Source of the DNA: a virus
Strand: one strand, 5' to 3'
Virus record (IMG/VR): IMGVR_UViG_3300011113_000366
Coordinates: 1 to 32,168 of that record
DNA length: 32,168 bases
The notes beneath the pieces were generated by a model. It made no database searches. It was not told the DNA's origin and worked only from the letters and a program-made list of their open reading frames with translations. The number at the start of each line of letters is the position of its first letter. Position 1 is the stretch's first letter. Position numbers and translations under genes: made by a program. Below are positions 14,682 through 20,101 of the stretch, piece by piece.

Positions 14682-14710
14682 ATTATAGCAATATTTAATT
14701 CACAAATCAA
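14682..14710 (-). promoter_or_regulatory. Sigma70-like promoter (TTGATT-17-TATAAT), leaderless geometry
   Basis: TTGATT at 14710-14705, a 17-nt spacer, then TATAAT at 14687-14682, and 6 nt later ATG 14675. The -10 is flanked by a small palindrome ATTGCTATAATAGCAAT. Confidence 0.75.
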
Positions 14711-14722
14711 ATGTATTGATAG

Positions 14723-15250
14723 TCAGACATTGTATTCTTGCAGAATTCTAATAGCCCAATCAAAGGCTAGGTTAGCTTCGTCTGCCATGCTGTCATCTAA
14801 CTTTGATCTAATTGTACTAATCAATTGATCCTTGTTTTCAAACTCAAGTGCAATGTGACTGCCAGGAATTAATCGCTTAATCATTTGTCCACCGTAGAGA
14901 TCGCCCATGTGCCAGACATATAAGTGAGCCATTATTTTGGCCGAATCTTTGTTAATGCTTAACAGATAATTGTGATAATCAACGGCGGCATTCTTAAAAG
15001 AATATTGTTTGTTATCGACGTTCATTATCTGATAGTCTTGAAATAACTTAAACGCTCTAGGTATGTCTGGCAAGTCTCTTAATAAGCCATTCATGCCTGC
15101 AGCACCTTCTATGGTTTTGTAGAATAACATCTTCTGATATGTATAATCTATCCAATGATCCACGGGTAATGTTCCTGCAAATATTGCTCGCATGAATTGT
15201 GTGGATTCGGCTTGTTTATGTTTTTCTGCCGTAAGTTCTTTAAGACTCAT
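14723..15250 (-). CDS. Heme oxygenase, 175 aa
   Basis: The start LKELTAEKHKQAESTQFM carries the proximal heme ligand His (His11) in the usual L-x-x-x-T-x-x-x-H-x-x-A-E-x-T/S-x-F-M context. HLYVWHMGDLYGGQMIKR (GDLYGGQ near 116-122) is the distal-helix signature Y-x-x-x-G-D-L-x-G-G-Q. Heme oxygenase opens heme to biliverdin, releasing iron and CO using reduced ferredoxin. It is slightly shorter than most bacterial enzymes (about 200-240 aa). Some marine phages carry it for bilin synthesis or iron release; no bilin reductase gene is in the window. It stands alone between an upstream terminator and a downstream promoter. Confidence 0.9.
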   Translation of the reverse strand: MSLKELTAEKHKQAESTQFMRAIFAGTLPVDHWIDYTYQKMLFYKTIEGAAGMNGLLRDLPDIPRAFKLFQDYQIMNVDNKQYSFKNAAVDYHNYLLSINKDSAKIMAHLYVWHMGDLYGGQMIKRLIPGSHIALEFENKDQLISTIRSKLDDSMADEANLAFDWAIRILQEYNV

Positions 15251-15255
15251 ATCTT

Positions 15256-15263
15256 TACTTATT
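15256..15263 (-). promoter_or_regulatory. Possible late-type box AATAAGTA before heme oxygenase
   Basis: AATAAGTA ends exactly 5 nt before ATG 15250, the same geometry as the AATAAATA/GATAAATA boxes, with one changed base. No Shine-Dalgarno precedes the ATG. Confidence 0.3.
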
Positions 15264-15280
15264 AAGATGATTTAACAGTC

Positions 15281-15305
15281 AAAAAAAAGCCCTACATTGT
15301 AGGGC
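15281..15305 (-). terminator. Intrinsic terminator ending the SPFH operon
   Basis: On the minus strand GCCCTACAATGTAGGGC forms a 6-8 bp GC-rich hairpin (15305-15289) followed directly by eight U residues (15288-15281). It closes the unit that ends with the 140-aa gene (stop at 15356) and isolates heme oxygenase. The remaining 50 nt up to 15355 hold no gene that I can see. Confidence 0.88.
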
Positions 15306-15355
15306 TTTAAAGAATCGCCACAGGAGCTGTCTGATTAATTGGCGACCCGAAAAAC

Positions 15356-15778
15356 TTAATGTGCTTCGTTATTTAAAGTAATATTGCTTAGTCCGGCAAG
15401 AATTTGAAAACGCTCCCAAGCTTCTTTTACAGCTGGCCTAGACTCTAACTCACTGTCAGGCAATGCAGTTTCTAACCAGTAATAAGGCATGCGGCGAGGA
15501 TAAGAACCAAATTTACGGGGCTGGTGTAGCTTGCCATCGGCCCAGAGATTCAGCGTAGCATCTCGAAATTCCTGTTCACGATCTTCGTCATAGTGCGCCC
15601 ACTCACGTGCCGTACCAAATGCGCCGCGACCGCGATAACCATCCCAAATGTTTTTCCACTGCTCATCGTTGTGTGGGTCAAAGTCTGTGCGTGAAATAAT
15701 GATCAGCACATCGTCAGGATCCACTACGCGATCCACAATGTCGCGAACACATCGGCTATAACTCAGTCCAATTTTCAT
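15356..15778 (-). CDS. Protein of unknown function, 140 aa; last gene of the SPFH unit
   Basis: The N-terminus MKIGLSYSRCVRDIVDRVVD leads into VLIIISRTDFDPHNDEQWKN, WDGYRGRGAF and a C-terminal LHQPRKFGSYPRRMPYYWLE segment. The opening strand and S-x-S-R-C-x-R-D-I-V followed by an R-T-D-F pattern look like a nucleotide- or ligand-binding alpha/beta protein, but I cannot assign a family. It starts 2 nt after the SPFH stop, so it is co-translated with it, and is followed by the terminator. Confidence 0.75.
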   Translation of the reverse strand: MKIGLSYSRCVRDIVDRVVDPDDVLIIISRTDFDPHNDEQWKNIWDGYRGRGAFGTAREWAHYDEDREQEFRDATLNLWADGKLHQPRKFGSYPRRMPYYWLETALPDSELESRPAVKEAWERFQILAGLSNITLNNEAH

Positions 15779-15779
15779 A

Positions 15780-16577
15780 TTACTTGGGCATCATCAATGC
15801 ATTGAAATTAGCAGGAACAACAATAGTCTGCACTTTACCATTTTTAATACCTTCGCTGATATTCAGCATGGCCTGTGCCTGCATAAACTGAATAGAACTT
15901 TGACTGTTGTTTGCCAGTGCAGCCATTCGCCTTGATTCGGCTTCAGCAGTTTTAACTTCGATTTCTTTCTGCTTGAGTTCATTCTTACTGCGAACTAATT
16001 CGTTGGCACTAGCCACAACACTGTCAGCAGGAACCACATTACGAATTAGAACCTGACTGATAGTAAGACTGCCATCAAGTTTTTCTTCCGCTAGATTGCG
16101 AACGATTTCTTCCTTGATGAAGTTCTCCATCTCTGATCGATTGTCAGCCATGTCAAGTGCTTCGTATTTACGAGCTGCCTTGTATACGGCATTACGAGCA
16201 TTTTGAACGATGTAATTGTACATCAAATAAACGTCGCCGCTTTTTTCGGTGGCATGAAAAGCACGGTTCTTGGAACTGTACAGTTCGGCCACTTGTTGCG
16301 GGTTAATGTTGTAAACAACAACAGCATCAAAGTCCTTCATAGTACTATTGTCTTTGGCCACTGGAGTCATATTTTCCAGCGTGACGTTGACATCCTTGAC
16401 TGGGAAGGTTAGCACATCGCCAACCAGGACCTGATTGAAAGTGCCGGGCAATAGTTCGCCAGGCTTAACTTGTTTGTCAAAGCCTACACGAACACCAACT
16501 TCACCAGTTTCAATTCGAGTGCAGCCTGTGGCAAGAACTGCGGCGGCGATAAGACTCAAAGTAGCAAAACGTTTCAT
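15780..16577 (-). CDS. SPFH/Band 7 (prohibitin-like) lipoprotein, 265 aa
   Basis: From ATG 16577 the protein starts with a lipoprotein signal: MKRF, a hydrophobic stretch LSLIAAAVLA and the lipobox L-A-T-G-C (Cys19), with Thr at +2. The SPFH domain follows: ETGEVGVRVGFDKQVKPGEL and then VGDVLTFPVKDVNVTLEN, DFDAVVVYNINPQQVAELY and the IVQNARNAVYKAARKYEALD helix. A charged coiled coil (ELKQKEIEVKTAEAESRRMA) comes near 205-235, and the C-terminus is SEGIKNGKVQTIVVPAN. SPFH proteins form membrane-associated rings; bacterial HflC/HflK restrain FtsH protease. An in-frame start 52 codons upstream is rejected because it lacks a ribosome-binding site and destroys the signal; ATG 16577 has GGAG 8 nt before it. 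Confidence 0.93.
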   Translation of the reverse strand: MKRFATLSLIAAAVLATGCTRIETGEVGVRVGFDKQVKPGELLPGTFNQVLVGDVLTFPVKDVNVTLENMTPVAKDNSTMKDFDAVVVYNINPQQVAELYSSKNRAFHATEKSGDVYLMYNYIVQNARNAVYKAARKYEALDMADNRSEMENFIKEEIVRNLAEEKLDGSLTISQVLIRNVVPADSVVASANELVRSKNELKQKEIEVKTAEAESRRMAALANNSQSSIQFMQAQAMLNISEGIKNGKVQTIVVPANFNALMMPK

Positions 16578-16678
16578 TAGATAACTCCATAAGTAAAAAG
16601 AAGAATTGTAACAACCGCTCCCAACATCATGTAGGAAATGCGGCCTAGCACTTCTAGCGCAATCTGATAAATTTTCAT
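16577..16678 (-). CDS. Micro-membrane protein, 33 aa
   Basis: The sequence is MKIYQIALEVLGRISYMMLG followed by AVVTILLFTYGVI, a single transmembrane helix with a short polar N-terminus. Its TAA shares an A with the SPFH ATG (TAATG), which couples the two. The SPFH ribosome-binding site GGAG is inside this gene. It is below the size limit of most gene finders but fits the spacing of the operon exactly. Confidence 0.72.
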   Translation of the reverse strand: MKIYQIALEVLGRISYMMLGAVVTILLFTYGVI

Positions 16679-16681
16679 AGT

Positions 16682-16858
16682 TTAAAATAACAGATAAATG
16701 ATTAAAAGACTGACTGAAGCAATCAGTCCACACAGTATAGCAACTAATACAATTTTAGTCAACTGCCAACGTTCTTTGTCTGAAGCAATGTTCCATCCGT
16801 AAATCAGTAGGCCAATCACAGCAGACATCATGACCCACACTTGCAGAATTTTTAGCAT
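16682..16858 (-). CDS. Small two-helix membrane protein, 58 aa
   Basis: The two hydrophobic segments are VWVMMSAVIGLLIYGW (near 7-22) and IVLVAILCGLIASVSLLIIY (near 36-55), joined by a charged loop NIASDKERWQLTK. GGAAA precedes the ATG by about 9 nt. It lies 3 nt before the 33-aa gene and 3 nt after the 61-aa gene. A helical-hairpin inner-membrane protein is predicted; function unknown, but the shape recalls small holin-like or regulator proteins. Confidence 0.75.
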   Translation of the reverse strand: MLKILQVWVMMSAVIGLLIYGWNIASDKERWQLTKIVLVAILCGLIASVSLLIIYLLF

Positions 16859-16861
16859 TAA

Positions 16862-17047
16862 TTAATTTCCTTGTTTAACACAGACAAACTTTACTTCTTT
16901 TGTAGTTCGTCTGACAAGAACTTCAGATTGTTTACCGGCAGATTGGCAAGCGGCTTCTGTGGCAAAGCCAGGAACATTGGTTAGTGCCATGCTGTCTTTG
17001 TCACTTAGCATTCCAGCATGAACAAATAAAATTAATACCCAACTCAT
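16862..17047 (-). CDS. Small exported-looking protein, 61 aa
   Basis: A short hydrophobic N-terminus (MSWVLILFVHAGMLS) precedes a polar domain with two cysteines (ATEAACQSAGKQ and VKFVCVKQGN) that could form a disulfide outside the cytoplasm. AAGGA lies 9 nt before the ATG. It is placed among membrane proteins and 10 nt after the 131-aa gene. No family recognised. Confidence 0.72.
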   Translation of the reverse strand: MSWVLILFVHAGMLSDKDSMALTNVPGFATEAACQSAGKQSEVLVRRTTKEVKFVCVKQGN

Positions 17048-17057
17048 ATTATATCCT

Positions 17058-17453
17058 TTACTTTACAAGTTTATCAACTTGATCTTCAGTTTTATCTGCC
17101 AACGCGGCAAACATCTTACGTTTTTCTAAACGTTCTGCTTCTACTCTTTGACGCTCACGCTCTTTGTCTTCGAATTTCTTGCGTCTCTTTTCATCTGTTA
17201 ACCGCAACATATAGTCATACTGTTGAGCCTTGGCCCACCCATTCAACCACACTTCTAGTTCTCGAAAAGATCCAACAAAAAGTTCAGCGTCACGAGAATA
17301 TATAGGCAAGCTGTCATCTAGTGGAAAAACTGCAACATACTCTGTGCCATCTCGACTAGTGTATCCGTGTTTAGGGTTGCCCAATCTAAAGCCAAGTAGT
17401 TTTGCTTGATCTTCGATTTGTTGCAGTCGAAGATAAGTTTTGTATCCGCTCAT
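17058..17453 (-). CDS. Protein of unknown function with C-terminal coiled coil, 131 aa
   Basis: The N-terminal ~70 residues form an alpha/beta domain: LRLQQIEDQAKLLGFRLGNP, DGTEYVAVFPLDDSLPIYSR, FVGSFRELEVWLNGW. A highly charged helix follows (RLTDEKRRKKFEDKERERQR and VEAERLEKRKMFAALADK), clearly a coiled coil. Its ATG shares a base with the stop of the 34-aa gene (TAATG). It may pair with the AAA+ ATPase or the SPFH coiled coil; that is inference from location. Confidence 0.78.
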   Translation of the reverse strand: MSGYKTYLRLQQIEDQAKLLGFRLGNPKHGYTSRDGTEYVAVFPLDDSLPIYSRDAELFVGSFRELEVWLNGWAKAQQYDYMLRLTDEKRRKKFEDKERERQRVEAERLEKRKMFAALADKTEDQVDKLVK

Positions 17454-17557
17454 TATATCACCGCTACTAAAAAGATAAAAAACGCCGCTACAGGGTAGCC
17501 GAACAACAAGGCCATCATGGCAAGTATAGTGCCAAAGAAGGCCTTGTCACTGTCCAT
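17453..17557 (-). CDS. Micro-membrane protein, 34 aa
   Basis: The sequence MDSDKAFFGTILAMMALLFG followed by YPVAAFFIFLVAVI is nearly all transmembrane, with the acidic start M-D-S-D-K outside the helix. It overlaps the ATPase stop by one base (TAATG at 17559-17555) and the next gene by one base (TAATG at 17455-17451). Being nested between two such junctions makes it very likely to be translated. Confidence 0.72.
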   Translation of the reverse strand: MDSDKAFFGTILAMMALLFGYPVAAFFIFLVAVI

Positions 17558-18585
17558 TATGCTGCCTTCATGCAAGTAGTCGCTGCCATGGCCTTCCAAC
17601 GCAGGGGAAAGCTCTTACGCAGATCCGCAATCTTCAGTGCCATACGCAGGCTCATTTCACGAAGCTTAACCTTGTTAGAGTCCATGAACTCAAGGATCTC
17701 GTCACGGCCAATGTCGCCAAAGTCGTAGTCTTGAAACAATTCGCCGTCAGTGGCAATCTGCTTGATACGCAGGAACTTGTCACGCATCGTATCCAAAGTC
17801 AGATCCAAATAGTGGCAACGACTTTGCAGTGCATCCAAGTGATCCCGCAGTTTCTGCGACTTCATAGTGTCAAACTTCAAGTTGGTGATAAAAATCACAC
17901 TTCCGTTGAAGTTGAACTGATCTGGCACACCTTCACGACGAAGCATGTTGCTGTCAGCAAGCCAAGAAATTTTACGCTTCTTGCCGCTGTCCAGAGCACC
18001 CTTGAGCAAGTTAAGAGCAACATCGTCAAGCAGAATGCTGTCGCAGTCGTCAAACACAAGAACGCAATTGGGGTCGCTGTATTTGTACAGAGTGCAATAC
18101 AGACCCAGTGCAGTGGCGCTACCTTTAACAACTTCTGCACGAAGTTTCTTGCCAGCAATTTGGTCAAACAGGCAAGCCTTCTCTACAATGGACTCAACAC
18201 CGTAGCTCTTGCCAACACCTGGAGGGCCACTGACAATCATTGCACGAATGTCGCCGTTAGTTGCAGCCTTGGTCATTTCGTCGAGGATATCAAAACGCTC
18301 ACGGATGCGAGCAATGACTTCTTCATCAGTCTCAACGCTGACTGCTTCGCGCACTTCTGCGTCATGTTGAATAGCTTCGCTGCCAGTCACAAATTCGTAG
18401 GCAGCAACACCTGCAACTTTGATACGAATAGTATCGGGCATGTCAGGGAAAACACCGCCATTACGAACAGTAACATGTCCGCCACTAGCAGTTTTCTTGT
18501 ACTGCTCAACCAGCTCAAAAACTTTGCCGTCAACGGGTTTGTTGCGGTAAGTGCCCTTACGAATAAGAATAGTTGCTTTCGACAT
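17557..18585 (-). CDS. AAA+ ATPase, 342 aa; first gene of the SPFH unit
   Basis: Walker A is GPPGVGKS (near 120-127), Walker B VLVFDDCD (near 175-182) and sensor 1 VIFITNLKFD (near 230-239). An arginine-containing segment LDALQSRCHYLDL follows, and a helical lid with DKFLRIKQIA and FMDSNKVKLREMSLRMALKI. The first ~95 residues are an extra N-terminal domain (KGTYRNKPVDGKVFELVEQY) of unknown function. Such single-domain ATPases act as remodelling or loading machines. Operon mates are four tiny or coiled-coil proteins and an SPFH lipoprotein, so a membrane-linked remodelling role is inferred. It has a strong promoter and AGGAG ribosome-binding site. A long antisense frame in this gene is a codon-bias shadow. 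Confidence 0.9.
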   Translation of the reverse strand: MSKATILIRKGTYRNKPVDGKVFELVEQYKKTASGGHVTVRNGGVFPDMPDTIRIKVAGVAAYEFVTGSEAIQHDAEVREAVSVETDEEVIARIRERFDILDEMTKAATNGDIRAMIVSGPPGVGKSYGVESIVEKACLFDQIAGKKLRAEVVKGSATALGLYCTLYKYSDPNCVLVFDDCDSILLDDVALNLLKGALDSGKKRKISWLADSNMLRREGVPDQFNFNGSVIFITNLKFDTMKSQKLRDHLDALQSRCHYLDLTLDTMRDKFLRIKQIATDGELFQDYDFGDIGRDEILEFMDSNKVKLREMSLRMALKIADLRKSFPLRWKAMAATTCMKAA

Positions 18586-18616
18586 ATCAGCTCCTGTTTT
18601 GTTACGCTATGAATGT

Positions 18617-18645
18617 ATTATAGCAGTTCTACCAATTTCGGTCAA
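18617..18645 (-). promoter_or_regulatory. Sigma70-like promoter (TTGACC-17-TATAAT) for the AAA+/SPFH unit
   Basis: TTGACC at 18645-18640, a 17-nt spacer ending in TGC, and TATAAT at 18622-18617. The leader of about 25 nt contains AGGAG before ATG 18585. A 20-nt sequence upstream (18674-18693) forms a GTGTTG/CAACAC hairpin without a U-tract, in the gap after the 222-aa gene. Confidence 0.82.
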
Positions 18646-18664
18646 ATACCCTATATTTTGGTAG
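18629..18664. repeat. Inverted repeat CTACCAA/TTGGTAG around the -35 box, possible operator
   Basis: The 7-bp arms at 18629-18635 and 18658-18664 flank the -35 box. The core half-site TTGGT/ACCAA recurs at the neighbouring promoter (19431-19442). This is suggestive of a shared repressor site but could be chance. Confidence 0.3.
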
Positions 18665-18709
18665 GATATTATAGTGTTGCTCAAAAACAACACATTTTCT
18701 GCCTATTTT

Positions 18710-19378
18710 TTAAGCAGATTTTACAAAATTCAGCGTGGTAACACGGGCACCGTTATGAAAACTGCTAGTTTCAACCCGCTTAACTTTGGCAGTATAGCGG
18801 CCGCTACGAGTGCATTCTTCCTTACTGGTAAAGTAAGAAATCAGATTGCCTGAATTATCTTTGGCATTCACAGACCAGCAACCAAACTGCTGAACAAACC
18901 GGGAATTCAACACCGTGATTTCCGCAGTAATTTTATCGCCCACCTTGCCCAAAAATTCACTGATATGGGCCAATTCTGCTACTTCTTGTTCGCGAGCTTG
19001 ACGCTGACGAATTTGATCAGCCATGGAAGGCAGAAATGCCATAAGTCCTGCATCACTCATAGTGCATTCAGTCTGCACTATAAGATTAGTCAGCGTATTT
19101 TGGAAATCGGCAACTTTGAGTCCTTTAAGGATTCGCATCATGCGATCCTGACTCAGGGTATCAATGGCCGACTGAGCATCCGTACGATCCTGCTCAGTGA
19201 CTTGAAGATTACCTTCGCGCATCAGAACTTTATTAGGAGTCACAGGCACCACAGAATCTGTGACTTTGTCAAAGTAAGTCGGATCCTTGCGAACGTTCGA
19301 CTGATTATGACGAAATGCTGCAAAAGACAGAGCAGCCAAATCCACCGTAGAAATCTTAACTGGAGTGTAACGAGCCAT
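18710..19378 (-). CDS. Protein of unknown function, 222 aa
   Basis: The N-terminal half is helical (DLAALSFAAFRHNQSNVRKD, RTDAQSAIDTLSQDRMMRIL, LPSMADQIRQRQAREQEVAE). The C-terminal part (FVQQFGCWSVNAKDNSGNLI, YFTSKEEC, GRYTAKVKRVE, VTTLNFVKSA) is a beta-rich domain with the look of an OB or Ig-like fold. I do not recognise a family. It is a single-gene unit with a consensus promoter, AGAGGA ribosome-binding site and early-type regulation, so strong early expression is likely. A single-strand nucleic-acid-binding role is possible but not shown. Confidence 0.8.
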   Translation of the reverse strand: MARYTPVKISTVDLAALSFAAFRHNQSNVRKDPTYFDKVTDSVVPVTPNKVLMREGNLQVTEQDRTDAQSAIDTLSQDRMMRILKGLKVADFQNTLTNLIVQTECTMSDAGLMAFLPSMADQIRQRQAREQEVAELAHISEFLGKVGDKITAEITVLNSRFVQQFGCWSVNAKDNSGNLISYFTSKEECTRSGRYTAKVKRVETSSFHNGARVTTLNFVKSA

Positions 19379-19409
19379 TTTGTTTCCTCTTGTTGCTTAC
19401 TATTCCATT

Positions 19410-19438
19410 ATTATAGCAAAATTGGGAATATTGGTCAA
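19410..19438 (-). promoter_or_regulatory. Sigma70-like promoter (TTGACC-17-TATAAT) with overlapping TTGGT-CA-ACCAA palindrome
   Basis: TTGACC at 19438-19433, 17-nt spacer ending in TTTTGC, TATAAT at 19415-19410. The 12-bp palindrome at 19431-19442 covers the -35 box. The nearby AT-rich inverted repeat at 19460-19485 (CGTTATAAAA/TTTTTTAACG) may end the 51-aa transcript. The gap to 19497 has no other gene. Confidence 0.8.
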
Positions 19439-19497
19439 CCAAAATTTGGCCTGATAAATCGTTATAAAAATAATATTTTTTAACGTATATTTAAGTA

Positions 19498-19653
19498 TTA
19501 CTCTTCCGATTTATTATCAGCGTCAATATATTGTTTAATAACTCGCATCAATTTTCGGCTAGTATCGTAAACATATTCCTTGGCTTCGTCTTCGGTGTTA
19601 ACAACTAAAATAAAACCATTGGCGGCTTTACGAATTTCGATTGATTCAAACAT
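19498..19653 (-). CDS. Small acidic protein, 51 aa
   Basis: The sequence MFESIEIRKAANGFILVVNT continues EDEAKEYVYDTSRKLMRVIK and ends DADNKSEE. The pattern of two strands and one amphipathic helix (S-I-E-I-R-K-A-x-N-G-F-I-L-V-V) resembles small modulators of about 50 residues found in many phages. AAGGA lies 7 nt before the ATG, and a good promoter precedes it. It fills what would otherwise be a 340-bp gap. Confidence 0.78.
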   Translation of the reverse strand: MFESIEIRKAANGFILVVNTEDEAKEYVYDTSRKLMRVIKQYIDADNKSEE

Positions 19654-19682
19654 ACAGTTCCTTAAGGATTAATTGAACTGCA

Positions 19683-19711
19683 ATAATAGCATAATATTTA
19701 AATTAAGTCAA
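19683..19711 (-). promoter_or_regulatory. Sigma70-like promoter (TTGACT-17-TATTAT) for the 51-aa gene
   Basis: TTGACT at 19711-19706, a 17-nt spacer ending in ATGC, and TATTAT at 19688-19683. The leader of about 23 nt includes AAGGA. Like its two neighbours it carries GC just ahead of the -10. Confidence 0.7.
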
Positions 19712-19716
19712 TGACT

Positions 19717-20088
19717 TTAACCAATTCTTTTAAAAACTGTGTGCAACACTTTGCTGGCATTTTCGAAATTTTGTTCCATCAAAGTTAAATTGGCCATACC
19801 GTAGGCAATGGTGCCCATTTCAATATAATATGTATCGCTGGGCCAGCGTCTTTTTTTCAAAGGAAAACTGTTTATAAGCAAACACTCATCACCGATAGGT
19901 TGATAATTGTTAGTGGATAGTATTTGTATTGCCACAGGGGTATTCCCTATGTCTGTTCTATTAAAGTTTTTAGCGAACAGATGTACTACATATGCTTCTA
20001 CTTCGTGATCCAAAAAGGTAGCACTTAGACCTTCACTTTCGATTATCAGATCATACGCTGCACGTACATATTCCTGCCAATACACCAT
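19717..20088 (-). CDS. Protein of unknown function, 123 aa; last gene of the metabolic operon
   Basis: The protein has helical ends and a beta-rich middle: LDHEVEAYVVHLFAKNFNRT, TPVAIQILSTNNYQPIGDEC, LLINSFPLKKRRWPSDTYYI, ANLTLMEQNFENASKVLHTV. No catalytic motif is recognised. A TGTAAATA box lies 5 nt before ATG 20088, overlapping the upstream gene's stop, so it may also be made from its own late transcript. It ends 6 nt before the -35 of the next promoter. Confidence 0.75.
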   Translation of the reverse strand: MVYWQEYVRAAYDLIIESEGLSATFLDHEVEAYVVHLFAKNFNRTDIGNTPVAIQILSTNNYQPIGDECLLINSFPLKKRRWPSDTYYIEMGTIAYGMANLTLMEQNFENASKVLHTVFKRIG

Positions 20089-20093
20089 AAAAG

Positions 20094-20101
20094 TATTTAC
20101 A
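20094..20101 (-). promoter_or_regulatory. Possible late-type box TGTAAATA, leaderless geometry
   Basis: TGTAAATA ends exactly 5 nt before ATG 20088 and includes the TAA stop of the ThDP gene. An identical octamer lies at 28348-28341 ahead of the NAD synthetase gene. Confidence 0.35.

Noticed and set aside
15251-15282. TTGACT immediately after the 15305 terminator as a -35 box for heme oxygenase
   Set aside because: No acceptable -10 at 16-18 nt; the same TTTTTTTGACT follows the 30685 terminator, probably because a T-tract before GACT resembles a -35 box.
16578-16733. A 52-codon N-terminal extension of the SPFH protein
   Set aside because: It would put a lipoprotein signal in the middle of the protein, lacks a ribosome-binding site and overlaps the 33-aa gene.
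17731-18612. A 293-codon open frame on the plus strand opposite the AAA+ gene
   Set aside because: It mirrors the ATPase frame, has no ribosome-binding site or domain, and runs against a gene with clear Walker motifs; it results from codon bias.
18674-18693. GTGTTG/CAACAC hairpin as a terminator of the 222-aa gene
   Set aside because: The stem is short and no U-tract follows on the minus strand, so at most it is a weak pause or mRNA-stabilising element.
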